Below, piece after piece: positions 25,480 to 34,289 of a DNA stretch of 64,000 bases. The stretch is taken from positions 433,660 through 497,659 of the forward strand of contig JBFOME010000011.1 of the NCBI GenBank assembly GCA_040830705.1. The letters are read 5' to 3'. The translations under genes and the position numbers were made by a program. This stretch comes from Ruegeria_C sp040830705. Lineage in GTDB: Bacteria > Pseudomonadota > Alphaproteobacteria > Rhodobacterales > Rhodobacteraceae. The notes beneath the pieces were generated by a model. That model was not told where the DNA came from. It searched no databases and was given only the letters and a program-made list of their open reading frames with translations. Positions within the stretch are counted from its first letter, which is position 1. Each line of letters opens with the position of its first letter.

Positions 25480-26466
25480 TCAGTTCAGCGCCTTGTCGGT
25501 GATGTCATGGGTCCACGCGCCTTCGGGCTTCTTGGTGATCACCGGGTCCGACCCGCCGGCCAGCAGCGTGTTCACCGTACGGTCGAAATCAGCCGGATCC
25601 AGCGTGCCGTTCGAACCGGCGGTCAGCTTGGCAATCTCGCCCATCATCCGCACCTGATGCGCTTCGGTCTGGGCACCGGTCTCGTCATTGTCCAGCACGA
25701 TGCCCGCCGCTTCCTCGGGGTTTTCCTCGGCATATTTCCAGCCCTTCATCGAGGCCTTGACGAACCGCGCCATCTTGTCGGCAAAGGCGGGATCGGCGAG
25801 GTTTTCTTCCAACACATAGATGCCGTCCTCCAGCGTGGCGACGCCCATGTCTTCGTATTTGAAGGTCACCAGCTCATCCTCGGAGACGCCAGCATCCAAA
25901 ACCTGACCATATTCGTTGTACGTCATGGTCGAAATGCAGTCGGCCTGGCGTTGAAGCAGCGGATCGACGTTGAAGCCCTGTTTCAGGACAGTGACCCCAT
26001 CATCGCCGCCCTCGGTGGGGATACCTTCCTGGCTCATCCAGCTCAGGAACGGGTATTCATTGCCAAAGAACCAAACACCAATGGTTTTGCCCTTGAAATC
26101 CTGCGGCCCGGTGATGCCGGTATCTTTCCAGCAGGTCAGCATGAGGCCGGACGTCTTGAAAGGCTGTGCGATATTGACCACCGGCAGGCCCTTTTCCCGC
26201 GCCGCCAGCGCCGAGGGCATCCAATTCAGCATCGCATCCGCGCCGCCACCGGCCAGAACCTGCGGCGGGGCAATATCGGGACCGCCGGGCAGGATCGTTA
26301 CATCTAGCCCTTCTTCTTCATAGAACCCCTTATCCAGCGCCACGTAGTAGCCAGCGAACTGCGCCTGCGTCACCCATTGCAATTGCAGCTTTACCTCATC
26401 GGCAGCCAGCAACGGGCTGGCGGCCAGTGACAATGCCAGCGCGGCCCCACTCAGTAGCTTTTTCAT
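25480..26466 (-). CDS. ABC transporter substrate-binding protein, NMT1/THI5-like (predicted pyrimidine-related ligand)
   Basis: A 328-aa periplasmic protein with signal peptide (MKKLLSGAALALSLAASPLL, cleavage at LAA-D). The WVTQAQFAGYYVALDKGFYE N-terminus is the hallmark of the NMT1/THI5-like group (ThiY, RibY and relatives), which bind pyrimidine- or flavin-like rings. It is the last gene of the RutR-linked operon, so a pyrimidine or its breakdown product is the best guess. AAGGAGAGAAG precedes the ATG. Confidence 0.87.
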   Translation of the reverse strand: MKKLLSGAALALSLAASPLLAADEVKLQLQWVTQAQFAGYYVALDKGFYEEEGLDVTILPGGPDIAPPQVLAGGGADAMLNWMPSALAAREKGLPVVNIAQPFKTSGLMLTCWKDTGITGPQDFKGKTIGVWFFGNEYPFLSWMSQEGIPTEGGDDGVTVLKQGFNVDPLLQRQADCISTMTYNEYGQVLDAGVSEDELVTFKYEDMGVATLEDGIYVLEENLADPAFADKMARFVKASMKGWKYAEENPEEAAGIVLDNDETGAQTEAHQVRMMGEIAKLTAGSNGTLDPADFDRTVNTLLAGGSDPVITKKPEGAWTHDITDKALN

Positions 26467-26526
26467 TCTCTTCTCTCCTTGTTGACGTATTTCGCCCCGT
26501 TCCGGGGTCTCGTTTCGTTTCCCAGA

Positions 26527-27372
26527 CTACCCACGCTGCGACGGATGCCAGAAGGTCACCGCCTTCTCGATCATCGCCACCGCCCCATAAAACAATGTGC
26601 CCGCCAAGGCGGCCACCACAATCTCGGCCCAGACCATATCCAGTGCCAACTGCCCCACGCTGGTCGAGATGCGGAACCCCATGCCCAAGGTCGGCGAGCC
26701 AAAGAACTCTGCCACGATCGCCCCGATCAGCGCCAGCGTCGTCGAAATCTTCAGCCCGTTGAAGATGAACGGCATCGCCGCAGGCAGGCGCAGCTTGAAG
26801 AAGCTCTGCCAGTAGCTTGCCGCATAAGTCTCCATCAGATCGCGCTGCATGGCGGTGGTTTCGCGTAACCCCGCCACGGTGTTCACCAGCATGGGGAAGA
26901 ACACCATCACCACCACCACGGCGGCTTTCGACTGCCAGTCGAAGCCGAACCACATCACCAGAATGGGCGCGGTGCCCACGATGGGCAGTGCGGCCACAAA
27001 ATTGCCTACCGGCAGCAGGCCCATTCGCAGGAATGTCGATCGGTCCACCGCGATTGCCATCACAAAAGCAGCGCAACAGCCAATAATGTAACCACTGAGC
27101 GCGCCCTTGACGAAGGTTTGCACAAAATCCGCCCAGAGGATGTCGGTACTGCTGGCAAACCGCCCTGCAATCATCGTCGGCGGCGGCAGGATGACCAGCG
27201 GCACCTGCAAGCCGCGCACCAGCAACTCCCACACGATCAGGATGGTCAGCCCAAAGATCAGCGGCACGGTGACCTGAATAGCCCGCGTATGCGCATATGG
27301 CCCCTCGGCCAGTCGCAGGTTCAACCACCAGCCAAAAGCCCAGAGCAGCATCGCGGCAAGGATCAACATCAT
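26527..27372 (-). CDS. ABC transporter permease (SsuC/TauC type)
   Basis: A 281-aa inner-membrane protein with about six spans. The BPD-transport EAA-like loop reads ETYAASYWQSFFKLRLPAAM (about 190). It starts inside the stop of the neighbouring permease (ATGA at 27369-27372). Together with that permease it would form a heterodimeric channel for the NMT1-type binding protein. Confidence 0.9.
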   Translation of the reverse strand: MMLILAAMLLWAFGWWLNLRLAEGPYAHTRAIQVTVPLIFGLTILIVWELLVRGLQVPLVILPPPTMIAGRFASSTDILWADFVQTFVKGALSGYIIGCCAAFVMAIAVDRSTFLRMGLLPVGNFVAALPIVGTAPILVMWFGFDWQSKAAVVVVMVFFPMLVNTVAGLRETTAMQRDLMETYAASYWQSFFKLRLPAAMPFIFNGLKISTTLALIGAIVAEFFGSPTLGMGFRISTSVGQLALDMVWAEIVVAALAGTLFYGAVAMIEKAVTFWHPSQRG

Positions 27373-28283
27373 GCCATCCCCATCCGTTTCAACACGACAC
27401 GCTCAATCAACCCCAGCAGCCCGACCAGACAGGCCGCCAGGATCGCGGCCGCAAACAGCGCTGACCAGATCTGCACGGTTTGCCCATAATAACTGCCCGC
27501 CAGCAGCCGCGCGCCCAGCCCGGCCACAGCACCGGTCGGCAACTCGCCCACGATGGCCCCAACCAGCGAGGCGGCAATCCCGATCTTGAGAGAGGCAAAA
27601 AGATAGGGCATCGAGGCTGGCAGCCGCAGCTTCCAGAAGCCCTGGCTCTTGCTGGCGCTGTAGGTCCTGAGCAGATCAAGCTGCATCGCATCCGGGCTGC
27701 GCAAGCCTTTGACCATGCCCACAACCACCGGGAAAAAGCTCAAGTAAGCCGAAATCACCGCCTTGGGGACGATCCCCTGCACGCCGACCGAATACAGCAC
27801 CACAATGATCATCGGTGCCAGCGCGATGATCGGAATGGTCTGGCTGACAATCGCCCAGGGCATCACGGACATATCCATGACACGGCTGTGCACAATGCCA
27901 ACCGCCAGCAGAATGCCAAGGCCCGTCCCGATGGCAAAACCCAGCAGTGTCGCGCTCAGCGTCACCCAGGCGTGATAGACCAGTGAGCGTTTCGACGTGA
28001 TCTTTTTCTCGACAGTAGTATCCCAAAGCTCCTCGGCCACCTGATGCGGGGCGGGCAGACGCGGCCGCTCCTGCTCCCACGTGTCATCAATCGCAAAGGG
28101 GTTGTCGATGATCAGCTCAAACTCATCAATCTCGCGCCGGTCCGCCGCCTTGGGGGGATCGATAACCTCACCCGCCCGCTCCGCCTCGACCAGCACGCCT
28201 CGGATATTCATTGGCACGCTGGCGGCGTACCAGAAGGCGATGATCAGGGCGACAACTGAAGGAACGGCAAACAGCTGTTTCAT
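27369..28283 (-). CDS. ABC transporter permease (SsuC/TauC type), partner
   Basis: A 304-aa permease starting with a membrane anchor (MKQLFAVPSVVALIIAFWYA), then a periplasmic segment of about 80 residues before the permease core. The EAA-like loop is RTYSASKSQGFWKLRLPASM. The start at 28283 overlaps the stop of the acetyltransferase gene (ATGA at 28280-28283); the frame is open far upstream, but that part is an antisense shadow. The extra N-terminal periplasmic stretch is longer than usual for this family. Confidence 0.88.
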   Translation of the reverse strand: MKQLFAVPSVVALIIAFWYAASVPMNIRGVLVEAERAGEVIDPPKAADRREIDEFELIIDNPFAIDDTWEQERPRLPAPHQVAEELWDTTVEKKITSKRSLVYHAWVTLSATLLGFAIGTGLGILLAVGIVHSRVMDMSVMPWAIVSQTIPIIALAPMIIVVLYSVGVQGIVPKAVISAYLSFFPVVVGMVKGLRSPDAMQLDLLRTYSASKSQGFWKLRLPASMPYLFASLKIGIAASLVGAIVGELPTGAVAGLGARLLAGSYYGQTVQIWSALFAAAILAACLVGLLGLIERVVLKRMGMA

Positions 28284-28714
28284 GCGCGCCACTCCATTCT
28301 GATCATCGGCAGCATGTCGGGGGGTTCGGGCGCCAGCCGCGCAACCTCGGCAAACCCTTCGCGGCGATAGAACCGTTCCGCACGGTGATTGGGAACATAG
28401 ACCGTCAGCCACAACCAATCGCGGCCCGCCTTTGCCAAATCGAGTAGCGCCTTACCGATTCCCTGCCCGGTCCTCAGGCAATAGAGCGCGCCCAGTTTAC
28501 TTTCTGCCGGATCCAACGACAAGTAGCAATCAATCGGATCACCCGCGACCCACATCTCGCGCTGCGGAAACGCCTCCGAGATTAGATCCGTCAATTGCCT
28601 TTTGGATAGTGCGCCCGGCATCCACTCGGTGCGCGCAATCCAGGTATCGATCACCCCTGCGCATTGCGGTACGTCCTCGCGGCGCGCTTTGCGGATGTCT
28701 CCAGCCCTGCTCAC
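28280..28714 (-). CDS. GNAT-family N-acetyltransferase inside the pyrimidine operon
   Basis: A 144-aa acetyltransferase. The acetyl-CoA P-loop region is CLRTGQGIGKALLDLAK and the C-terminal motif B is LTVYVPNHRAERFYRREGF. I start it at the GTG at 28714, which forms a GTGA overlap with the stop of the ABC ATPase gene; upstream sequence in this frame is antisense-like and not GNAT. It is overlapped at both ends by transporter genes, so it is fully embedded in the operon. Its acceptor is unknown; beta-alanine or another product amine is conceivable. Confidence 0.83.
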   Translation of the reverse strand: MSRAGDIRKARREDVPQCAGVIDTWIARTEWMPGALSKRQLTDLISEAFPQREMWVAGDPIDCYLSLDPAESKLGALYCLRTGQGIGKALLDLAKAGRDWLWLTVYVPNHRAERFYRREGFAEVARLAPEPPDMLPMIRMEWRA

Positions 28715-29508
28715 ACCGTGTCTCCATGTCCGGCCCGCAAACCCTCGCGCACCCGGTGCGCCACTTCGATGAACTCCGGCGTGTCTCGGATATCCAGCGG
28801 GCGCTCCTTGGGCAGTGGGCTGTCGATCACGTCCGTGATCCGCCCCGGGCGCGGGCTCATCACCACAATCTTCGTGGACAGATAGACCGCCTCGGGGATC
28901 GAGTGCGTCACGAAACCGATTGTTTTCTCGGTTCGCGCCCAAAGCGCCAGAAGCTGCTCGTTCAGATGGTCGCGCACGATCTCGTCCAGCGCCCCGAAGG
29001 GTTCATCCATCAGCAGAATATCGGCATCAAAGGCCAAGGCCCGCGCGATGCTGGCCCGCTGCTGCATTCCGCCTGAAAGCTGCCAGGGATATTTTCCACC
29101 AAACCCTTCCAGATCAACCAGTTGCAGAACGTTCTTGACCCGGTCTTCCTGCTCCGCCTTCGAGTATCCCATGATCTCCAGTGGCAGCTTGATATTCTTC
29201 GCAATCGTCCGCCAGGGATAAAGCCCCGCCGCCTGAAACACATACCCATAGGCCCGGTTCCGCCGCGCCTTATCCGGGGTCATGCCATTGACGCTCAGAC
29301 TGCCGCCCGTGGGCGTCTCCAACGCGGCAATGCAGCGCAGAAAGGTCGTCTTGCCGCAGCCCGAAGGCCCGATGAAGCTGACAAAATCGCCCTTGTTGAT
29401 GGTCAGGCTCACATCCTTGAGCGCATGCACCGGGCCATCATTGGTTTCGAATGTCAGGTCGAGATTGTTTGCTTCGATGACGGCGTCGGTGCCGGGGTAT
29501 TCAGTCAT
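28711..29508 (-). CDS. ABC transporter ATP-binding protein (NitT/TauT type)
   Basis: A 265-aa ATPase. Walker A is GPSGCGKTT, the signature LSGGMQQRASIARAL, Walker B LLMDEPFGALD and the switch His lies in FVTHSIPEA. This is the energising subunit for the two permeases downstream. It sits 14 bases after the dihydropyrimidinase gene. Confidence 0.92.
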   Translation of the reverse strand: MTEYPGTDAVIEANNLDLTFETNDGPVHALKDVSLTINKGDFVSFIGPSGCGKTTFLRCIAALETPTGGSLSVNGMTPDKARRNRAYGYVFQAAGLYPWRTIAKNIKLPLEIMGYSKAEQEDRVKNVLQLVDLEGFGGKYPWQLSGGMQQRASIARALAFDADILLMDEPFGALDEIVRDHLNEQLLALWARTEKTIGFVTHSIPEAVYLSTKIVVMSPRPGRITDVIDSPLPKERPLDIRDTPEFIEVAHRVREGLRAGHGDTV

Positions 29509-29522
29509 TCACTTTGCCTTGC

Positions 29523-30977
29523 TCATACGCCCGTCGCCGGTATCCCTGTCCGCTCCACCGGGCGCGGCGCGGTCAGTTCTTTCCAGGTAGAGAGCGCCTT
29601 GTTCACATGAGTGTTTGCCTCACGCGCCACAAATGCGCCATGCCCTTCCTGCGTGCGGATGTCGCCGTCATGCACCGCCACTTGCCCCCGTGTCAGGGTA
29701 AAGCGCGGCAAGCCGCGCACCTCCTTGCCCTCGAACACGTTGTAATCGATCGAGGACTGCTGCGTATCGGCGGTGATCACCTTGGCCTTGTCCGGGTCCC
29801 AGACCACCAGATCGGCATCGCCACCCACCAGAACCGATCCCTTTTTAGGATAACAATTCAATATCTTGGCGATGTTTGTTGAAGTCACCGCCACAAATTC
29901 GTTCATCGTCAGCCGCCCGGTATTGACCCCATGGGTCCAGAGCATCGGCATCCGGTCCTCAAGCCCGCCGGTGCCGTTGGGGATCTTGGTGAAATCCCCC
30001 ACGCCGAACCGTTTCTGGTCGGTGGTAAAGGCGCAATGGTCAGTGGCAACAACGCTGAGAGAGCCGGAATGCAGCCCGTTCCACAGGCTGTCCTGATGCT
30101 GCTTGTTGCGGAAAGGCGGGCTCATCACCCGGCGCGCGGCATGGTCCCAGTCGTGGTGGAAATACTCACTCTCATCCAGCGTCAGGTGCTGGATCAGAGG
30201 TTCGCCCCAGACCCGCTTGCCCTGCATCCGCGCCCGTCGGATCGCCTCATGCGCGTCCTCGCAGGAGGTATGCACCACATAGAGCGGCACACCCGCCATA
30301 TCCGCGATCATGATGGCGCGGTTCGTTGCCTCACCCTCGACCTGAGGCGGGCGGGAATAGGCATGAGCCTCTGGCCCGGTATTGCCCTCGGCCAGCAGTT
30401 TGGCGGAAAGCTCCGCCACCACATCGCCGTTCTCGGCATGCACCATGGCGATGCCGCCCAGCTCGGCCAAGCGCTGGAACGACGCATAAAGCTCGTCATC
30501 ATTGACCATCAGCGCGCCTTTATAGGCCATGAAATGCTTGAAGGTGTTGATGCCGCGGGTTTCGATCACCGTCTTGATGTCGTCAAACACCTGCTCGCCC
30601 CACCAGGTCACCGCCATATGGAAAGAGTAGTCGCAATTCGCCCGGGTCGATTTGTTGTCCCAGCGCTTCAGCGCATCCAGCAGGCTCTCGCCCGGATTGG
30701 GCAGAGCGAAATCCACCACCATCGTGGTGCCTCCCGCCAGCGCCGCCCGCGTCCCGCTTTCGAAATCATCGCTGGAATAAGTGCCCATGAAGGGCATTTC
30801 CAAATGGGTATGCGGATCAATCCCGCCCGGCATCACGTAGCAGCCGTTGGCATCGAGTTCCTGATCCCCGCGCAGGTCTGGCCCGATCTCGGTGATGACC
30901 CCGCCTTCAACCTTCACATCTGCCTTGTAGGTCAGGTCGGCAGTGACGATAGTTCCGTTTTTAATGACTGTAGTCAT
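29523..30977 (-). CDS. dihydropyrimidinase (D-hydantoinase)
   Basis: A 484-aa cyclic amidohydrolase that opens dihydrouracil/dihydrothymine to the N-carbamoyl-beta-amino acid. Metal-binding HxH is in DPHTHLEMPF, the carboxylated lysine is in FKHFMAYKG, and further ligands occur in VVHTSCEDAH and VATDHCAFT. I prefer the ATG at 30977 because GGGAG lies 9 bases upstream; ATG 30986 is too close to it. Neighbouring amidohydrolase and RutR make this the second step of reductive pyrimidine breakdown (PydB-type). Confidence 0.93.
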   Translation of the reverse strand: MTTVIKNGTIVTADLTYKADVKVEGGVITEIGPDLRGDQELDANGCYVMPGGIDPHTHLEMPFMGTYSSDDFESGTRAALAGGTTMVVDFALPNPGESLLDALKRWDNKSTRANCDYSFHMAVTWWGEQVFDDIKTVIETRGINTFKHFMAYKGALMVNDDELYASFQRLAELGGIAMVHAENGDVVAELSAKLLAEGNTGPEAHAYSRPPQVEGEATNRAIMIADMAGVPLYVVHTSCEDAHEAIRRARMQGKRVWGEPLIQHLTLDESEYFHHDWDHAARRVMSPPFRNKQHQDSLWNGLHSGSLSVVATDHCAFTTDQKRFGVGDFTKIPNGTGGLEDRMPMLWTHGVNTGRLTMNEFVAVTSTNIAKILNCYPKKGSVLVGGDADLVVWDPDKAKVITADTQQSSIDYNVFEGKEVRGLPRFTLTRGQVAVHDGDIRTQEGHGAFVAREANTHVNKALSTWKELTAPRPVERTGIPATGV

Positions 30978-31059
30978 GTCTTTCATCTCCCTGCTTGCGC
31001 ATTACGCACTCACGAGCTTCGGCTTGTTTTGTTTTCGACTTCGGAAACGCCCAAGTCGA

Positions 31060-31245
31060 TCACCACTGTCCCCGACTGATCCGCCACCCGATCAAACCCC
31101 CGAGAACGGCAAGCACGAGAATTGGCGCCAAGTAGATCGGGCCAGCGAAAGGCGCGAGCGGGCCTTGAGCCCCGACGACTTGCCAACCGGCGATGCCCCC
31201 CAATATTGTTCCCAGCGCTGGTAAGGATAGACGGCGCAAAGTCAC
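31060..31245 (-). CDS. small membrane protein, 61 aa, in the pyrimidine operon
   Basis: A 61-aa protein with two hydrophobic helices (about 8-25 and 38-55) separated by a short loop and ending in a basic tail (GWRISRGQW). It starts with GTG and overlaps the stop of the amidohydrolase gene in a GTGA junction (31242-31245), which supports translation. No domain recognised. It might be an accessory of the operon's transporter, but this is only contextual. Confidence 0.65.
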   Translation of the reverse strand: MTLRRLSLPALGTILGGIAGWQVVGAQGPLAPFAGPIYLAPILVLAVLGGLIGWRISRGQW

Positions 31246-32492
31246 TCAACAATCTCCGCCGTCTCGACGACCGCATGGAACAGCACATCCGCTCCCGCCG
31301 CCGCCCAGTCTTTGGAAATCTCCTCGGCCTCGTTGTGGCTCAGCCCATCCACGCAGGGGCACATCACCATCGCGGTCGGCGCGACGCGGTTGATCCAGCA
31401 GGCGTCATGCCCCGCGCCCGAGATAATGTCGGTATGGGTATAGCCCAGCCGCTCCGCCGCATCGCGCACGGCGGCGACGCAGCCTGCATCGAATTCCACC
31501 GGGTCAAAACCGCCGACCTTCTCGAACTCCACGCTCAACCCCATGTCGTTCACGATATCCTCGGCGGCGACGTGCAGGCGGTTCTCCATATCGGTGATCA
31601 CCGACAGGTCGGGGGATCGGAAATCGACGGTGAATACCGCCTTGCCCGGGATCACGTTGCGTGAATTGGGATAGACATCGATATGACCCGCCGCGCCCAC
31701 CGCATGGGGCGCGTGAGACAGGGCGATCTCATCCACCTTCTCCAATATTCGCGCCATGGCGAGGCCCGCATTCTTGCGCATCGGCATGGGGGTCGATCCG
31801 GTATGGGCGTCCTTGCCGGTGACGGTGACCTGCGTCCAGCTCAGCCCCTGACCATGGGTGACCACGCCGATATCCTTGCCGTCGGCCTCCAGAATAGGCC
31901 CCTGTTCGATATGCAGCTCGAAAAAAGCGTGCATCTTGCGCGCGCCGACCTCTTCCTCGCCGCGCCAGCCGATGCGCTGCAACTCATCGCCGAATTTCAG
32001 CCCTTCCGCATCCTCGCGGTCATAGGCCCAATCCTGCGTGTGCATGCCTGCGAAGACGCCAGAGGACAGCATGGCGGGCGCAAACCGTGTGCCTTCTTCA
32101 TTGGTCCAATTGGTCGCCACGATGGGGTGCTTGGTCTTGATGCCCAGATCGTTGAGCGTGCGGATGATCTCCAGCCCGCCCAGCACACCCAGCACGCCGT
32201 CATACTTCCCGCCCGTCGGTTGCGTATCCAGATGCGAGCCCACATAGACCGGCAGGGCGTCGGGATCGGTGCCTTCGCGCCGCGCGAACATGTTGCCCAT
32301 CTGATCCAGCCCCATTGTGCATCCGGCGGCGACGCACCAATCCTGAAACAGCGTGCGCCCCTCGGCATCTTCATCGGTCACGGTCTGGCGGTTATTACCT
32401 CCGGCAACGCCGGGCCCGACCTTGGCCATCTCCATCAGACTGTCCCACAGCCGGTCCCCATTGATCCTGAGATTCTGCGCCGGAGCTGCCAT
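31242..32492 (-). CDS. Zn-dependent amidohydrolase, predicted N-carbamoyl-beta-alanine amidase (beta-ureidopropionase)
   Basis: A 416-aa M20/HyuC-type amidase. Metal ligands are seen in YVGSHLDTQPTGGKYDG, TNEEGTRF and ELHIEQGP, and the dimerisation-domain ligand region in SGAGHDA. The group contains allantoate amidohydrolase, L-carbamoylase and beta-ureidopropionase; adjacency to dihydropyrimidinase and RutR favours the last, giving beta-alanine, CO2 and ammonia. The ATG at 32492 follows AGGGGAAAG. It is the first gene after the RutR box. Confidence 0.9.
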   Translation of the reverse strand: MAAPAQNLRINGDRLWDSLMEMAKVGPGVAGGNNRQTVTDEDAEGRTLFQDWCVAAGCTMGLDQMGNMFARREGTDPDALPVYVGSHLDTQPTGGKYDGVLGVLGGLEIIRTLNDLGIKTKHPIVATNWTNEEGTRFAPAMLSSGVFAGMHTQDWAYDREDAEGLKFGDELQRIGWRGEEEVGARKMHAFFELHIEQGPILEADGKDIGVVTHGQGLSWTQVTVTGKDAHTGSTPMPMRKNAGLAMARILEKVDEIALSHAPHAVGAAGHIDVYPNSRNVIPGKAVFTVDFRSPDLSVITDMENRLHVAAEDIVNDMGLSVEFEKVGGFDPVEFDAGCVAAVRDAAERLGYTHTDIISGAGHDACWINRVAPTAMVMCPCVDGLSHNEAEEISKDWAAAGADVLFHAVVETAEIVE

Positions 32493-32539
32493 GTCTTTCC
32501 CCTGTTGCTCGCGATTTGGCTCGCTTGTCGGTTCCTGAT

Positions 32540-32555
32540 TTGACCAACTGGTCAA
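32540..32555. promoter_or_regulatory. RutR operator
   Basis: TTGACCAACTGGTCAA has perfect 7-bp arms around two bases and equals the E. coli RutR consensus TTGACCAnnTGGTCAA. It lies between the divergent amidohydrolase gene (start 32492) and rutR (start 32656), so the regulator can control both. Uracil or thymine would be the expected inducer. Confidence 0.93.
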
Positions 32556-32655
32556 AGTCACGCTATCACGGGGGCCGCATCAGTCAAGAAGTTGCGGCAA
32601 CTTCATCCCGGTCCGTTTGAAGATCGGGCGAATTTGAGGAAAAAACAGACATCCC

Positions 32656-33264
32656 ATGCCTGCGGACCATCCCCCCACACGCATCCAGAAAAAAAACCGC
32701 GCCGCGATCCTTGAGGCGGCGCTGAACGTCTTTTCGGCGCAGGGCTTTCGTGGCGCAACCGTGGATCAGATCGCGACTGAAGCGGGCTTGAGCAAGCCCA
32801 ACCTGCTTTATTATTTCCCCTCCAAGGAAGCGATGCACAACGCCCTGCTCGAGCGATTGCTGGACACCTGGCTCGACCCGCTGCGTGAGCTGAATGCCGA
32901 GGGTGAACCACTCGAAGAGATGCTGGGCTACGTCAAACGCAAATTGCAGATGAGTCGCGACTATCCACGCGAAAGCCGCCTGTTCGCGAATGAAATCGTG
33001 CAGGGGGCGCCGCGCATCCACTCAGCGCTGACAGAAGAACTGAAAACGCTGGTCGACGAAAAGGTGGCCATCCTAAAAGGCTGGATGGATCAGGGCCGCA
33101 TCGCGCCTGTCCACCCCTATCATCTGATCTTCTCGATCTGGTCGCTGACGCAGCATTATGCGGATTTCGACGTGCAGGTCCGGGCGGTTCTGGGGGGCGA
33201 GGACCCATTCGCCACCGCGCCTGAATTCATCGAAACACTGTATCGGCGGCTATTGACCCCATGA
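32656..33264 (+). CDS. rutR: RutR-type TetR regulator of pyrimidine degradation
   Basis: A 202-aa repressor closely resembling E. coli RutR: the helix-turn-helix end SKPNLLYYFPSKEAMHNALL, the middle SRDYPRESRLFANEIVQGAP, and LIFSIWSLTQHYADF are all recognisable. The latter parts hold the uracil/thymine pocket in RutR. It is divergent from the pyrimidine operon across a perfect RutR box. GAGGAAAA lies upstream of the ATG at 32656. Confidence 0.94.
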   Translation: MPADHPPTRIQKKNRAAILEAALNVFSAQGFRGATVDQIATEAGLSKPNLLYYFPSKEAMHNALLERLLDTWLDPLRELNAEGEPLEEMLGYVKRKLQMSRDYPRESRLFANEIVQGAPRIHSALTEELKTLVDEKVAILKGWMDQGRIAPVHPYHLIFSIWSLTQHYADFDVQVRAVLGGEDPFATAPEFIETLYRRLLTP

Positions 33265-33321
33265 CGAAGCGGCAATTCAAGGCTGAATAAGCCGCAGTAT
33301 AGCTACCGATCAGTGACCCCC

Positions 33322-33364
33322 AAAAGCAAAGGGTCACGCCAGAAGAACGTGACCCTTTGCTTTT
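33322..33364. terminator. bidirectional terminator between rutR and tRNA-Leu
   Basis: A perfect 17-bp stem (left arm 33322-33338, AAAAGCAAAGGGTCACG) with a 9-base loop ends in TTTT on both strands. It sits between the convergent rutR and tRNA genes and can end both transcripts. Confidence 0.93.
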
Positions 33365-33366
33365 GA

Positions 33367-33453
33367 TGGTGCGGACGGAGAGACTCGAACTCTCACGGGT
33401 GTTACCCCACAGCGACCTCAACGCTGCGCGTCTACCAATTCCGCCACGACCGC
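33367..33453 (-). tRNA. tRNA-Leu (GAG)
   Basis: An 87-base type II tRNA with encoded CCA at 33367-33369. The anticodon arm reads CAGCG TTGAGGT CGCTG, giving anticodon GAG (Leu, CUC/CUU). The long variable arm (TGGGGTAACACCCGT), T-arm GAGAG TTCGAGT CTCTC, and D-arm GCGG..GGTAGAC are in place. The acceptor stem GCGGTCG/CGTCCGC has one U-U mismatch at pair 5-68. The terminator lies directly downstream. Confidence 0.95.
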
Positions 33454-33590
33454 ACTGTCAGGCTTGGTAGAGCGGCGTATAGACGAGGGGTGCGGGGATG
33501 TGAAGAGGGAAATCCACACTTCAGTTTGATTTCCAGACTGAGGTGATCTTTGCTACTAACGCGCCCGCAGAACAACAGGAAACAGCGCCC

Positions 33591-34250
33591 ATGACAGACA
33601 GCCAAACCCGGCCCAGCGTTCAGGTCGACATTGTCTCGGACGTGGTTTGCCCCTGGTGCATCGTCGGGTTCCTGCAACTGGATCAGGCGCTGAACGAAGC
33701 GGGCGTTCTGGCGCGGCTCAGATGGCATCCATTCGAGTTGAACCCCACGATGCCCTCCGAGGGACAAAACCTGCTCGAACATATTGTCGAGAAATACGGC
33801 ACGACGGTTGAACAAAGCCAGCAGACCCGGGATCGGCTGACCGCGCTTGGGCAGGAATTGGGCTTTGTCTTCAACTTCCATGAGGACAGTCGCATCGTGA
33901 ACACGTTTCAGGCGCATCAGCTGCTGGACTGGGCCGAGGAACAGGGACGGCAGCATCCGTTGAAACTGGCGTTGTTCGAGGCCTACTTTTCGCAGGGCAA
34001 AGATGTCTCCGACCCTGACGTGCTGATCACTGCCGCCACGCGCGCCGGGCTGGAGGCTGAGTCTGCGCGGGCCGCATTGACGTCAGGTGCTCATGGCGCA
34101 CCGGTACGCGAGAAGCAGCAGTTCTGGACCAGCCGTGGTATATCTGGCGTGCCCGCGATGGTGTTTGGCGGCAAATACCTGCTGACCGGCGCGCAGGGCC
34201 GCGCAACCTATACCGAGATATTGCAGCGCTGCCTGGCTGAGGCTGCCTGA
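33591..34250 (+). CDS. DsbA-family (FrnE-like) dithiol oxidoreductase
   Basis: A 219-aa thioredoxin-fold protein with a large helical insertion. The redox motif CPWC is at about residues 21-24 (DVVCPWCIVG), and the cis-Pro loop is SGVPAMVFGGKY. There is no signal peptide, so it is cytoplasmic like FrnE. The ATG at 33591 is preceded by AGGAAACAGC; the frame is open upstream without a good start. It is followed 39 bases later by lipB. Confidence 0.9.
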   Translation: MTDSQTRPSVQVDIVSDVVCPWCIVGFLQLDQALNEAGVLARLRWHPFELNPTMPSEGQNLLEHIVEKYGTTVEQSQQTRDRLTALGQELGFVFNFHEDSRIVNTFQAHQLLDWAEEQGRQHPLKLALFEAYFSQGKDVSDPDVLITAATRAGLEAESARAALTSGAHGAPVREKQQFWTSRGISGVPAMVFGGKYLLTGAQGRATYTEILQRCLAEAA

Positions 34251-34289
34251 CCCCTTCCCACTTCGCCCGGGCGGAGATAAGGACAGATC

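Noticed and set aside
31060..32492. Allantoin/allantoate catabolism as the role of the HyuC-type amidase
   Set aside because: The adjacent dihydropyrimidinase, RutR and RutR box favour pyrimidine breakdown; no other allantoin genes are present.
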